NCBI GenBank assembly: GCA_036720245.1
Contig: DAIMNI010000012.1
Coordinates: 1 to 48,763, forward strand
From: JAAZMA01 sp036720245
GTDB taxonomy: Bacteria; Bacillota; Clostridia; Tissierellales; Tepidimicrobiaceae
Direction: 5' to 3'
DNA length: 48,763 bases
The notes under the pieces were generated by a model. The model did not search any database, had not been told where the DNA came from, and saw nothing but the letters and a program-made list of their open reading frames with translations. A program made the position numbers and the translations under genes. Position 1 is the first letter of the stretch. Every line of letters starts with the position of its first letter. This document shows positions 41,970 through 48,763 of the stretch, piece after piece.

Positions 41970-43397
41970 CTATTCTTTATAATTATCTTCTAGGATAACT
42001 CCTGGATTCATAATTCCCTTTGGATCTAGAGCTTTCTTAATACTTTCCATAAGTATATAGGAAGAGCCAAGTTCATCTTTCATATACTTTGTTCTATGTT
42101 TACCAACACCATGATGATGCCCAATAGACCCATTATACTTTAGTGTTACCTCCATAACAATGTCCCAAATATGATCATGAACTCTTTTAGCATCCTTTAC
42201 TTCTTTACCTGGCATGGCACCCATTTGAAAATAAATATTTGTGCCATTCATATAGCTATGAGATGAATGCCCTGAAAAGTACATGGTTTCAGGTACTTCA
42301 TAATACACTCTTTCTATAGTTTCCTCATATATATCTGCAATCACATCCCAGTTACCTGATATTTCTATAGTATCTACTAAAAATCCCATAGCTCCGTATT
42401 CTTCATATTCATCAGCTGCATCATTTCTATGTTTATACCATATTTCAACAGGCTTTTCTCCCGCAGGTATGGCACCATTTTCTATAGCTATTCTATCTAT
42501 TGTTTTCCCTTCATATTCACAAAGTTCCTTGCTTCCCTCACTTAAAAACAACAATAAACTTTCTCCTTCTTCCATATAGGCACCATAAGGTTTTTCACAT
42601 TCAAGCCAATCATGAAGTCTAACTACTGGTGGCTTGACTCCTTCTCTCATTATCTTTCTTATGATTTCAAGACCCAATTTCATAGACTCTACTCTATAGG
42701 CTTGAAGCCATCTTGTTTCAGGTTTTGGAAATACTTTTACTGTTAGCGATGTTATTATCCCAATAAAACCTTCTGAACCTAATAATAAATGTTTTAAATC
42801 TGGCCCTACTGCACGCCTCGGATTAGTTTTAATTTCCACTGTTTTTCCATTTGGAAGTACTGCTTCTAATCCTAAGAGCAAATCTTCAATTCCACCATAT
42901 TTAGTTGAAAATTGCCCTATAGATCGTGTTGCAACAAGCCCACCCATTTTAGCAGTGTCTATTGATTGTGGATAATGTCCTAAAATATAGCCTCTATCAT
43001 TAACGTACGCCTCTAAATCCTTAATATAAACCCCTGCTCCACATCTAACTGTTAGATTCTTATCATTTATTTCCTCTATTTCATTTAATCTTTCCAAATC
43101 TATAACTATAGTATCTTTTCTCACAGTTTCTGCACCTGCTAAAACCCCAGAACCACCTCCATAGGGTACAACAGGGATATTGTTTTCATTACAAAATTTT
43201 AATGCTTCAGATACTTCCACAGTATTTTTAGGTTTCAATACTAAAGATGGTAAAATAGGTTCCCAACCTATATGTTTTTGGTATAGACGAAGAGCATATA
43301 AATCAGTAGACCTTTGTCTTCTTACAGATTCATCTTCAATTATACTATCCTTATCTAGTATTTTATTTAAACCTTCTAGTAACTTTTCTTTTTCCAT
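41970..43397 (-). CDS. FAD-binding oxidase, AGPS/YgcU-like
   Basis: A 475-residue flavoprotein with an FAD_binding_4 domain (VVPYGGGSGVLAGA, GLVATRSIGQFSTKYGGIED) and an FAD-oxidase C-terminal domain. FSGHSSHSYMNGTNIYF and SIGHHHGVGKHR are the hallmark motifs of alkyldihydroxyacetonephosphate synthase relatives, including E. coli YgcU, rather than of GlcD-type lactate dehydrogenases. With EtfAB next door, it probably oxidises a hydroxy compound and hands electrons to the ETF; a phosphorylated polyol or DHAP-like substrate is inference. The ATG follows the DUF1667 stop directly. Confidence 0.9.
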   Translation of the reverse strand: MEKEKLLEGLNKILDKDSIIEDESVRRQRSTDLYALRLYQKHIGWEPILPSLVLKPKNTVEVSEALKFCNENNIPVVPYGGGSGVLAGAETVRKDTIVIDLERLNEIEEINDKNLTVRCGAGVYIKDLEAYVNDRGYILGHYPQSIDTAKMGGLVATRSIGQFSTKYGGIEDLLLGLEAVLPNGKTVEIKTNPRRAVGPDLKHLLLGSEGFIGIITSLTVKVFPKPETRWLQAYRVESMKLGLEIIRKIMREGVKPPVVRLHDWLECEKPYGAYMEEGESLLLFLSEGSKELCEYEGKTIDRIAIENGAIPAGEKPVEIWYKHRNDAADEYEEYGAMGFLVDTIEISGNWDVIADIYEETIERVYYEVPETMYFSGHSSHSYMNGTNIYFQMGAMPGKEVKDAKRVHDHIWDIVMEVTLKYNGSIGHHHGVGKHRTKYMKDELGSSYILMESIKKALDPKGIMNPGVILEDNYKE

Positions 43398-43760
43398 TTA
43401 TTTGGCCTCCATTCTAGCTGTTTTAGCAGCAATAATATTTACACCGGTTCCTAAAATATCCTTTTTCACTATATCTCCCATTTTAATTGGTGCCTTAATC
43501 TGAAGCTCTTTTAATAGATGAATACAATCCCCTAATATCTCCTTAGGTACTTGATCATCTGAAACAACTGGTAAACAGGGATATTCCCCGCCCCTTAAAC
43601 TTACAACTGTTGTAACCATTCTTTTAGGATTGTAAAATTCTGTCTCAGCAAATTTTTTACCTCGCTGACAGCTATATCCACTGATATTTTTAATCTCCCC
43701 ATTTTCCTCTTCTATTTCTATATTGCAACCTCGTGGACAAGCGATACATACAATTTTCAT
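43398..43760 (-). CDS. DUF1667 cysteine-rich accessory protein
   Basis: A 120-residue protein with four N-terminal cysteines: MKIVCIACPRGCNIEIE and YSCQRGKKFAETEFYNP, then TTVVSLRGGEYPCLPVVSDD. The layout CxxCxxxC...C suggests an Fe-S or zinc site. DUF1667 proteins are regularly encoded after the GlpA- and GlpB-like flavoproteins of Clostridia, taking the place of GlpC, and are thought to help that dehydrogenase complex. The start ATG at 43760 overlaps the previous stop; an earlier GTG at 43769 is less likely. Confidence 0.88.
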   Translation of the reverse strand: MKIVCIACPRGCNIEIEEENGEIKNISGYSCQRGKKFAETEFYNPKRMVTTVVSLRGGEYPCLPVVSDDQVPKEILGDCIHLLKELQIKAPIKMGDIVKKDILGTGVNIIAAKTARMEAK

Positions 43761-43761
43761 T

Positions 43762-45056
43762 TTACTCACCTGCCTTATTTACTTTTACTAATATTGGATC
43801 TGAATAATTAATTTCTTTTAATTCCTCATTATTTAAATGTGCCAAAACCATTTCTTGAGGTCTAAGAATTGAATGTCTTTTACTATATAGTTTTTTATTT
43901 CCCTGCCATACAGACACTGTGGCTTCTTCAATTTCAGTTTTCGTTCTAAAATAAAAATTCACTTCCCCATTCTCCTCAATTCTGTAAGTATTAGGAATTA
44001 AAAAATTAACATTATCCCCAGCTAAAATTTCTACACTTTTTGAAGAATTAAATTTATTATTAATATATTTATAAGCACCTTTTGCTGCAATTTCACCTGT
44101 ATCGGATACATAATCAACTAAATCAAAAACATTTAATACATTGCCTGCAGCAAATATTCCTTCAATGTTAGTCATCATATTATTATCAATATAAGGACCT
44201 TTAGTTATTGGTGAAAGTGTAACACCTGCCTTTATACTTAATTCATTTTCTGGTATTAGGCCTACGGATAAAATTAATAAATCACATTCAATATATCTCT
44301 CAGTTCCAGATATGGGATTCATATTTTTATCTACTTTTTGAACCACCACTCCTTCTAATTTGTGTTTACCTCTAACCTCAGTAACAGTTGTAGAGAGATG
44401 AAGGGGAATATTATATTCATTTAAGCATTGAGAAATATTTCGTGCAAGGCCACCAGGACGATTCATTACTTCATATACACCTTCTACTTTCATACCTTCT
44501 AAAGTCATTCTTCTAGCCATAATCATTCCTATATCTCCAGAGCCCAATATGACAACCCTTTCCCCTGGTATAAGCCCTTCTATATTCATATATCTTTGGG
44601 CAGTCCCTGCAGTCATTATCCCTGAAGGTCTTGTGCCNNNNNNNNNNNNNNNNNNNNNNNNNNNNNAATAAATACCTGATTTCTTGTCCTTTCTCTACAG
44701 CCCATAGCAAATATAATTGCCTTAGAATGAATTTCTAGCATTCCCTCATCAGAATTAACTGCATATATAATCTTATTTGAGTTGACATCCAAGACCATAG
44801 TATTTAATTTAATCTCTATATTGCTATTTTCTACTTCATCAATAAACATTTGTGCATATTGGGGCCCTGATAATTGCTTTTTAAATCTATGAAGGCCAAA
44901 TCCATCATGAATACATTGTTCCAATATACCACCTAATTCGTTATTTCTTTCTAAAATTAAAATTTCCTCAATCCCCAATTTTTCTGCCTCTAAAGCAGCA
45001 GCAAGACTTGCAGGTCCTCCCCCAATAATTACTAATTCTTTATTAATAATTTTCAC
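43762..45056 (-). CDS. GlpB-like NAD(P)/FAD-dependent oxidoreductase, split by an assembly gap
   Basis: Flavoprotein partner of the GlpA-like dehydrogenase. The N-terminal Rossmann motif is VIIGGGPASLAAALEAEKLG, then ILERNNELGGILEQCIHDGFG; after the gap it reads TRPSGIMTAGTAQRYMNIEG and VVILGSGDIGMIMARRM, the second dinucleotide fold. The 29 N bases (44638-44666) fall between NQVFI and GTRPSG, where relatives have about one residue, so the gap is probably only a few bases and the apparent stop and restart there are artefacts. The GTG at 45056 follows GGGGGTG. It overlaps the upstream gene by 14 bases. Expected total is about 420 residues. Confidence 0.85.
44638..44666. other. Assembly gap, 29 N
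   Basis: The flanking sequence fits the same protein on both sides, but 29 is not a multiple of three and relatives need only about three bases here. The gap size is therefore unreliable. Confidence 0.8.
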
Positions 45057-46785
45057 TGGATTCACCCCCAAAATCCACTTCTCTTGACTTTTTCACTATT
45101 ATATTGGAATCATGGCCTTTTTGAGTGATTTCTAATATATCCCTATTTGTTTCCCTAGCCAATATAGCTAAAATTTTTGGACTACAAAATCCACCTTGGC
45201 ATCTTCCCATTGAAGCTCTAGTCCTTCTTTTTACACCATCTACAGTAGTACAAGGAATATTTCCATGAATAGCATTGACTATTTCAGCTTCAGTAATTGT
45301 TTCACATCTACATATAATATTTCCATACCTTGGGTCTTCTTTTATTAATGCATCCTGCTCTTCTTTAGAAAGATGTCTAAATTCAATAGCCGCCTCCCTA
45401 ATGGGATTAAAGTTTTTATTTTTACTTAATTTACCTTCTTCGGACTTTATAATATTCACTACCATTTCAGCAATGGCTGGTGCAGCAGCTAATCCAGGAG
45501 ACTGTATCCCCGCCACATGTACAAAACCTTTTATCTTATTAGATTTTTCAATGATAAAGTCTTCCTTATAATTAGCAGCCCTTAATCCTGAAAAATAAGT
45601 TATAATATCTTTATTCTTAAGATCTAAATCCACTCTATTGCCAGTATCTAAACAGTATTCTAATTCTTCTTTAGTAAAAGACAAATCTTCCTTATCCATT
45701 ATCTCCTTAGCTGAAGGACCCCATAAAGAATTTCCTTCTACAGTTGTTTGTGGGCCACCTCCTTTAGATTGTTTGTTTCTAGATTTAGTCCCAGGTACTG
45801 CAACACTTCTAGAAACTCCAGCTTTATTTTTGTCAAATATTAAAATTCCACCTTTTCTTGGATGTATAGTATAAAATTTGTCTCCTGCCATTTCTGCAAT
45901 ATCATCTGCATAAAGTCCTGCAGCATTGATAATGTATCTACTTTTAATTATTCCTTTGTCTGTTATTACTTCCCTTACTTCCCCTTCCTCCACTATAATA
46001 TCTACTACCTCAGTTTCTAAATGAAATTTTACACCATTTTCTGCAGCATTTTCCGCAAGGGCAATACATACACCATAGCCGTCTACATATGCAGTTGTTG
46101 GAGTCCATAAAGCAACAAGTGGTTCTTTTTTAATACCTTTCTCAATTTCCATAGCTTCTTTACCACTTATTTTTTTCATAGCTGGAACTTTATTTAATTT
46201 TCCAGCTATATATGCTAAATTTAGAAGCCTTTTTTGTTCTTTATTATAGGCAAGTATTATAGAACCCTTTCTCTTAAATGTAAAGTTCAATTCTTCTGCC
46301 CATTTAGTATACATTTCATTTCCCTTAACATTTAACTTTGCTTTTAAAGTAAAAGGTATAGCTGCATTTCCTGGATGTATCATTCCATTATTTGCTTTAG
46401 TTGTACCTTCAGCAATATCTTCTTCTTTTTCTACTACAGATACCTTTATATGGTATTTTGAAAGTTCTCTTGCTATACCGCAGCCAATTACCCCACCACC
46501 AATAATTACAATATCCGTCTCCTCGATTATCCCCTTTTCTTTTCCCTCTAATATTAATGGGGTTCTATCTTTTTTATTAATCTCTACTCCCTTAGGGGAA
46601 AGATTGTTGACAACGTTTTTTATCTTCCGTTTCTTCCCAACTAATAATCCTATTTCAACTACCTCTTCCCAATTATTAACTTCCCCCTCAAGATATGCTA
46701 TATTGTCTTCATCGATTTTAATATTAATATTTAAATCCTCAACACCTAATTTTTTTCTAATACCTGATAAAATACGTTCTTCCAT
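45043..46785 (-). CDS. GlpA-like FAD-dependent dehydrogenase with BON-like N-terminus and BFD [2Fe-2S] domain
   Basis: A 580-residue flavoenzyme, glycerol-3-phosphate-dehydrogenase type. Residues 1-65 (AYLEGEVNNWEEVVEIGLLV, KIKNVVNNL) resemble a BON domain, unusual in front of this fold. The DAO domain starts at VIIGGGVIGCGIARELSKY, with KANNGMIHPGN, NAAGLYADDIAEMAG and VHVAGIQSPGLAAAPAIAE. The C-terminal BFD-like domain has CRCETIT and GRCQGGFC, four cysteines for a [2Fe-2S] cluster. GGGGGGAGGAAT precedes the ATG at 46785. It is the first gene of the long operon, right after the promoter flanked by inverted repeats. Substrate: glycerol 3-phosphate or a related hydroxy acid, uncertain. Confidence 0.9.
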   Translation of the reverse strand: MEERILSGIRKKLGVEDLNINIKIDEDNIAYLEGEVNNWEEVVEIGLLVGKKRKIKNVVNNLSPKGVEINKKDRTPLILEGKEKGIIEETDIVIIGGGVIGCGIARELSKYHIKVSVVEKEEDIAEGTTKANNGMIHPGNAAIPFTLKAKLNVKGNEMYTKWAEELNFTFKRKGSIILAYNKEQKRLLNLAYIAGKLNKVPAMKKISGKEAMEIEKGIKKEPLVALWTPTTAYVDGYGVCIALAENAAENGVKFHLETEVVDIIVEEGEVREVITDKGIIKSRYIINAAGLYADDIAEMAGDKFYTIHPRKGGILIFDKNKAGVSRSVAVPGTKSRNKQSKGGGPQTTVEGNSLWGPSAKEIMDKEDLSFTKEELEYCLDTGNRVDLDLKNKDIITYFSGLRAANYKEDFIIEKSNKIKGFVHVAGIQSPGLAAAPAIAEMVVNIIKSEEGKLSKNKNFNPIREAAIEFRHLSKEEQDALIKEDPRYGNIICRCETITEAEIVNAIHGNIPCTTVDGVKRRTRASMGRCQGGFCSPKILAILARETNRDILEITQKGHDSNIIVKKSREVDFGGESSENY

Positions 46786-46806
46786 ATTCCTCCCCCCTAA
46801 ATTTGG

Positions 46807-46825
46807 AATGTACATTATTTTGTAC
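46807..46825. promoter_or_regulatory. 19-bp operator, downstream copy
   Basis: AATGTACATTATTTTGTAC occurs here and in exact reverse complement at 46871-46889. The pair brackets the promoter of the flavoenzyme operon. Each copy contains GTAC-N8-GTAC. Confidence 0.7.
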
Positions 46826-46834
46826 CTTTCCTTT

Positions 46835-46863
46835 ATTATATGCCCTAAATATAAATATTGCAA
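46835..46863 (-). promoter_or_regulatory. Promoter of the flavoenzyme/ETF/kinase operon
   Basis: TTGCAA (46863-46858) and a perfect TATAAT (46840-46835) are 17 bases apart on the minus strand, about 50 bases before the GlpA-like gene, in the centre of the repeat pair. Confidence 0.7.
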
Positions 46864-46870
46864 TACAAAA

Positions 46871-46889
46871 GTACAAAATAATGTACATT
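46871..46889. promoter_or_regulatory. 19-bp operator, upstream copy
   Basis: GTACAAAATAATGTACATT is the exact reverse complement of the downstream copy. The two are 45 bases apart, a distance that would allow looping over the promoter. Confidence 0.7.
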
Positions 46890-46892
46890 TAA

Positions 46893-46932
46893 AATCTAAA
46901 AAACCTAAGCCTTATTTTTTAAACTTAGATTT
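46893..46932. terminator. Possible terminator of the PfkB gene
   Basis: AAATCTAA (46893-46900) and TTAGATTT (46925-46932) pair, with a T-rich loop between. It overlaps the end of the PfkB gene. Confidence 0.35.
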
Positions 46933-47866
46933 ATATAATTAATCTTTTTTCTATTTCAATTTCACTAGCAATGCTTTTCATATTTCCCATATCTATTATT
47001 CCAGAATCAGTTTCCATTGCATTGGCAGCACCACAGGCTGCAGCGATTTTTAACATATATTCAAAATCATAATTTCTAAGCATTGAAACAGCAAAACCCG
47101 CCATCATAGCTGAACCAGCTCCTTTAGGATTTACTGCATCAATACTGGGCATATTTATTTTATAAGAATACCCATCATATATTGCTATGGCTCCTGATTT
47201 CCCAAGAGATACCACAACTATTTCCACACCACTTTCCATTATATAATTTGCCGCCATGATTATATCCTTTTCATTGGTCATAATAAATCCCATATATTCT
47301 TCTAATTCATCTCTATTAGGTTTTACCAAAAATGGCGATGCTTCTAATCCATATTTTAAGGCTTCCCCAGATGCATCTAATAGAATTTTTTTTCCTTCTT
47401 CTCTTGCCATTAAAACTAAGTGCTTATATATATCTATAGGTAGTTCCCTAGAAATGTCCCCAGAAGCACATATAATGTCTACATCTTTAATTAATTCTCT
47501 ATATAATTCATAAAATTCCACCATCTCATCGTTTGATAAATAGGGAGGTCTTTCAGAAATTTCCGTTTCAAGTCCATAATCAGTCAATATTTTAGTACAG
47601 GTCCTAGTTTCCTCTTCTATGAAAACAAATTTATTTTTTATATTCATATTATTTAATATTTCTAATATATATTCTCCATTTCTTCCACCTAGAAAGCCAG
47701 TGGTCAATATGGGTTCATTAAAAGATTTTACAATTTTCGCTATATCTAAGCCCGAACCACCAGGAATATATTGAATATCATAAGCGGTGTAGGATTTTCC
47801 AATTCCAAAATTGTGTATAAAATATCTCCTGTCTATTGATGGATTTAAGTCTATAGATAAAATCAA
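46931..47866 (-). CDS. PfkB-family kinase with altered catalytic motifs
   Basis: A 311-residue ribokinase-fold protein of the LacC/FruK (1-phosphofructokinase) type: SIDLNPSIDRRYFI, FLGGRNGEYILEILN, KPNRDELEEYMG and a C-terminal AAACGAANAM. Two key motifs are changed. GGKGxN, which grips the sugar phosphate, reads GGSGLD. The GAGDS catalytic loop reads GAGSA, so the aspartate that acts as base is a serine. It may be a weak kinase, use another substrate, or be a sensor. TTG at 47866 follows GGAGGTGAAGATT; a GTG at 47875 lies in that site. It lies upstream of the flavoenzyme operon but seems separately promoted. Confidence 0.85.
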   Translation of the reverse strand: MILSIDLNPSIDRRYFIHNFGIGKSYTAYDIQYIPGGSGLDIAKIVKSFNEPILTTGFLGGRNGEYILEILNNMNIKNKFVFIEEETRTCTKILTDYGLETEISERPPYLSNDEMVEFYELYRELIKDVDIICASGDISRELPIDIYKHLVLMAREEGKKILLDASGEALKYGLEASPFLVKPNRDELEEYMGFIMTNEKDIIMAANYIMESGVEIVVVSLGKSGAIAIYDGYSYKINMPSIDAVNPKGAGSAMMAGFAVSMLRNYDFEYMLKIAAACGAANAMETDSGIIDMGNMKSIASEIEIEKRLII

Positions 47867-47932
47867 AATCTTCACCTCCTCATAAACTATATATTCCCGT
47901 TTTTTTCAATTAAAAACTTTATATATTCAATT

Positions 47933-48514
47933 TTATCTGTTATTATTGACAAATTCTATAACTTTACCTTCTGATTTTGAAGCATGATAATCCTTATCTG
48001 GCATTATTTCCTTAAATATTCTATAGTCCTTATTGGAAAACATCATTGAATAATTCTCTTCTTCATTGGAATACTTTAAAACAGTATTTTTTTCCTTACT
48101 TTCTTCCTTAAAAAAATACTCAATGTTCCTAATATCTACTTGTAATAAATATACCTTATTCTGAATATCAATAGGCCTGTTTATTACAGGAATAAAGGGG
48201 AAAAAATGCAGCACTCCGTCTCGAAGCCAGATCTGAAGATTACCCTCTAAAATCTCCGTATCTCCCCCTTTATAGTGCACTATTCTAGTTTCTACGGGAA
48301 TATCTATTTGAGATTTAAGCCCTTTATATATATTGGAAGTTTCTCTTATAGCTCTTGAAATCATCTGTTCTTCCCTTTCTAATTTGCTCCTAGCCCTTCT
48401 AATAAAGAAAAATAGTATAGCACCTATGAATATAATTAACGGTAAAAAAATAGTTGGGTATTCAATTGTCAAAAATAATAATAGTAATAATATAATAGCT
48501 ATAATGCTTTTCAA
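47933..48514 (-). CDS. Membrane protein of unknown function
   Basis: A 193-residue protein with two N-terminal hydrophobic helices (IIAIILLLLLFLTIEYPTIF and LPLIIFIGAILFFFI), then a basic stop-transfer stretch (RRARSKLEREEQ) and a soluble part with beta-rich sequence GDTEILEGNLQIWLRDGVLH. I do not recognise a family. The start is TTG at 48514 after a run of G (AGGGGGGG). The PfkB gene begins 66 bases downstream on the same strand. The soluble region faces the cytoplasm if the positive-inside rule holds. Confidence 0.7.
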   Translation of the reverse strand: MKSIIAIILLLLLFLTIEYPTIFLPLIIFIGAILFFFIRRARSKLEREEQMISRAIRETSNIYKGLKSQIDIPVETRIVHYKGGDTEILEGNLQIWLRDGVLHFFPFIPVINRPIDIQNKVYLLQVDIRNIEYFFKEESKEKNTVLKYSNEEENYSMMFSNKDYRIFKEIMPDKDYHASKSEGKVIEFVNNNR

Positions 48515-48590
48515 AAAACCCCCCCTATTAAAAATAATTCTATAATATATATTTCTACATTAATCCTTAAAATCCTCTTTTTTACTAAAG

Positions 48591-48763
48591 AATTTGGTGA
48601 ATATTATAATTTTTTTGGAGATTTTAGCGCTTATCCCCTATATTTATCATATACTTTTTTAGCTATTCTATCAAGGCCTATTGCCATAATTTCAATACCT
48701 TTTATGGCTTACTTAATTGCAAAACTAAAATAGACCCCTTTTTGCATTGCAGTCTAATTTAGT
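48591..48763 (-). pseudogene. Possible degenerate 3' end of a minus-strand gene
   Basis: A short frame with gene-like sequence (KGIEIMAIGLDRIAKKVYDK, ending YRG and a stop near 48636) lacks a start with a binding site; a stop codon lies just before it. It may be the tail of a broken gene or chance. Nothing else coding is seen up to the window edge. Confidence 0.25.

Noticed and set aside
44616..45071. Separate short flavoprotein gene ending at 44616
   Set aside because: The stop is read through unknown bases next to the gap; both sides belong to one gene.
1..48763. CRISPR array, tRNA, rRNA or complete insertion sequence
   Set aside because: No regularly spaced repeats, no tRNA-like cloverleaf and no transposase were seen in the window.

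Overview
This is a low-GC (visibly AT-rich) chromosomal stretch of a Gram-positive anaerobe. Strong AGGAGG-type ribosome binding sites, TTG/GTG starts, a single-cluster ferredoxin, a THF riboswitch on folT, electron-transfer flavoproteins, a sigma54 activator beside urocanate hydratase and type 2 IPP isomerase all fit an amino-acid-using member of the Clostridia/Tissierellia. That placement is inference; no rRNA or tRNA gene is present to fix it. Almost every gene lies on the minus strand. Plus-strand genes are a GntR regulator, an M29 peptidase, an L,D-transpeptidase and mnmH. Two runs of N (8927-8936 and 44638-44666) are assembly gaps.

Region by region. 1-4500: ferredoxin, a CDF metal exporter, carbamate kinase, then a FadR-type GntR regulator facing an L-lactate dehydrogenase whose promoter carries a perfect TGGT-N3-ACCA operator. 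4500-9350: a BlaI/BlaR1-like pair with operators in its own promoter, an ArsR regulator that has lost its DUF2087 domain to a deletion and frameshift, an M29 peptidase, and an L,D-transpeptidase whose tail runs into a dispersed palindromic repeat. 9350-13300: urocanate hydratase with a sigma54 promoter, two upstream activator-like sites, and the PAS-AAA+-Fis activator next to it. 13300-16700: a folate ECF transporter behind a THF riboswitch, a B12-binding radical SAM protein, and a membrane-anchored ComEC-like metallo-beta-lactamase protein. 16700-21100: two thiol/metal modules: a CcdA-thioredoxin fusion followed by a broken HxlR regulator, and COG0523 GTPase-ArsR-permease-small thioredoxin. 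21300-26000: a complete branched-chain amino-acid ABC transporter (livKHMGF). 26600-37200: mnmH, SdpI with a frameshifted SdpR, a second BlaI/M56 pair, DUF6483 and DUF2804 proteins, type 2 IPP isomerase, and a SWIM-SNF2 helicase.

37200-47900 holds the most unusual unit: a long minus-strand run of a GlpA-like flavoprotein with a BON-like N-terminus, a GlpB-like flavoprotein, a DUF1667 protein, an AGPS/YgcU-like FAD oxidase, EtfB, EtfA, an 82-residue unknown protein, an FGGY kinase and a YhfZ-type regulator. A sigmaA-type promoter bracketed by two inverted 19-bp repeats stands in front of it, and a diverged PfkB-type kinase lies upstream. The oxidase, ETF pair and FGGY kinase recall the uncharacterised ygc cluster of Escherichia coli. 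The simplest reading is catabolism of a phosphorylated polyol or glycerol-like compound through flavins, but the substrate cannot be read from sequence.

A recurring theme is damaged regulators. ArsR-DUF2087, HxlR and SdpR are all broken within about 22 kb, by a deletion, by a deletion with an inverted duplication, and by a one-base homopolymer indel. Their predicted operators and target genes remain, so either regulation has decayed or the draft assembly has local errors.
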